Positions 14,682-14,782 of a DNA stretch of 14,782 nt are shown one piece after another. The notes under the pieces are model-generated. The model had not been told where the DNA came from. It made no database searches and saw only the letters and a program-made list of their open reading frames with translations. Source of the stretch: JAYRWN01 sp041917975 (GTDB taxonomy: Bacteria > Bacteroidota > Bacteroidia > Chitinophagales > Saprospiraceae); NCBI GenBank assembly GCA_041917975.1, contig JAYRWN010000409.1:1-14782 (forward strand), given 5' to 3'. Positions within the stretch are counted from its first letter, which is position 1. The number at the start of each line of letters is the position of its first letter. Both the position numbers and the translations under genes were made by a program.

Positions 14682-14782
14682 ATGACCTACGATCATCTTT
14701 TATCGGATAGGGTAAAAGCCATGGAGGAGTCGGCAACGATTCGTATGTCTCAAAAAGCCAGAGAATTGAAGAACCAGGGGAT
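14682..14782 (+). CDS. Class I pyridoxal-phosphate aminotransferase, AspB-like, N-terminal part only
   Basis: Only the first 33 codons plus 2 bases are in the window, and the frame is open to the right edge. The peptide reads MTYDHLLSDRV, then ESATIRMSQKARELKNQG. This is the conserved N-terminus of aspartate/aromatic aminotransferases of the AspB (class I gamma) type, in which LSxRV, SxTxxMSxKAxELKxxG precedes the substrate-binding region. The enzyme would transfer amino groups between aspartate (or a related amino acid) and 2-oxoglutarate in the cytoplasm. A second ATG occurs at codon 14, but the first fits the family. A perfect -7 element lies about 27 nt upstream. The catalytic lysine lies outside the window, so substrate choice cannot be judged. 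Confidence 0.82.
   Translation, partial: MTYDHLLSDRVKAMEESATIRMSQKARELKNQG

Noticed and set aside
1..14782. CRISPR array, tRNA, rRNA, insertion sequence or defence-system genes
   Set aside because: I saw no regularly spaced direct repeats, no tRNA-like cloverleaf or CCA end, no transposase or integrase motif, and no nuclease, toxin or immunity genes.

Overview
The window looks like a piece of a chromosome from a member of the Bacteroidota, probably Saprospiraceae or a close relative. The main reasons are: a giant secreted protein with a type IX secretion (T9SS) C-terminal sorting domain, lamin-tail (LTD) domains and Cys-rich surface modules; several upstream sites matching the Bacteroidota promoter pattern (TTTG, about 19 nt, TAnnTTTG); mostly absent Shine-Dalgarno sequences; AT-rich DNA; and an acyl-CoA carboxylase beta subunit and DUF6580-type membrane protein of a kind common in that phylum. 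The genus is an inference.

Layout, left to right. (1) The 3' part of fmt (Met-tRNA formyltransferase, + strand, cut by the window start) ends at 743. (2) On the - strand, a double-ATPase peptide-type ABC protein (984-2477) is followed by a possible 69-residue membrane protein (723-932) whose 3' end overlaps that of fmt. (3) Divergent from it is a two-gene + strand unit, 2575-4277, encoding a BcrA/NatA-like ABC-2 exporter (ATPase, then permease, 2-nt gap). (4) A secreted M1-family zinc peptidase (4278-6137, - strand) has a stop codon that directly abuts the permease stop. (5) A DUF6580-like membrane protein (6178-6744, + strand) is divergent from the peptidase across 40 bp, with promoter elements that appear interleaved with the two coding starts. 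(6) A 1796-residue T9SS cargo (6754-12144, - strand) has two LTD domains, a DUF11-like domain, an Ig-like domain, a long Cys-rich region and a sorting domain. (7) A likely - strand operon holds an ALG5-like GT2 glycosyltransferase followed, after about 10 nt, by an acyl-CoA carboxylase beta subunit (pccB-like). (8) On the + strand at the right edge is the first 33 codons of an AspB-like class I aminotransferase.

The genes are mostly housekeeping or envelope functions and do not form one obvious pathway: formylation of initiator tRNA, peptide or other small-molecule transport, extracytoplasmic proteolysis, surface protein export, propionyl/acyl-CoA metabolism, lipid-linked glycosylation and amino-acid transamination. 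I found no CRISPR array, tRNA, rRNA, insertion sequence, phage gene or defence island, and no convincing new multi-gene system. The points most worth following are the giant T9SS cargo with its unusual aromatic/Cys-rich middle, the overlapping divergent promoters around 6127-6191, and two start-codon revisions (pccB and the glycosyltransferase).
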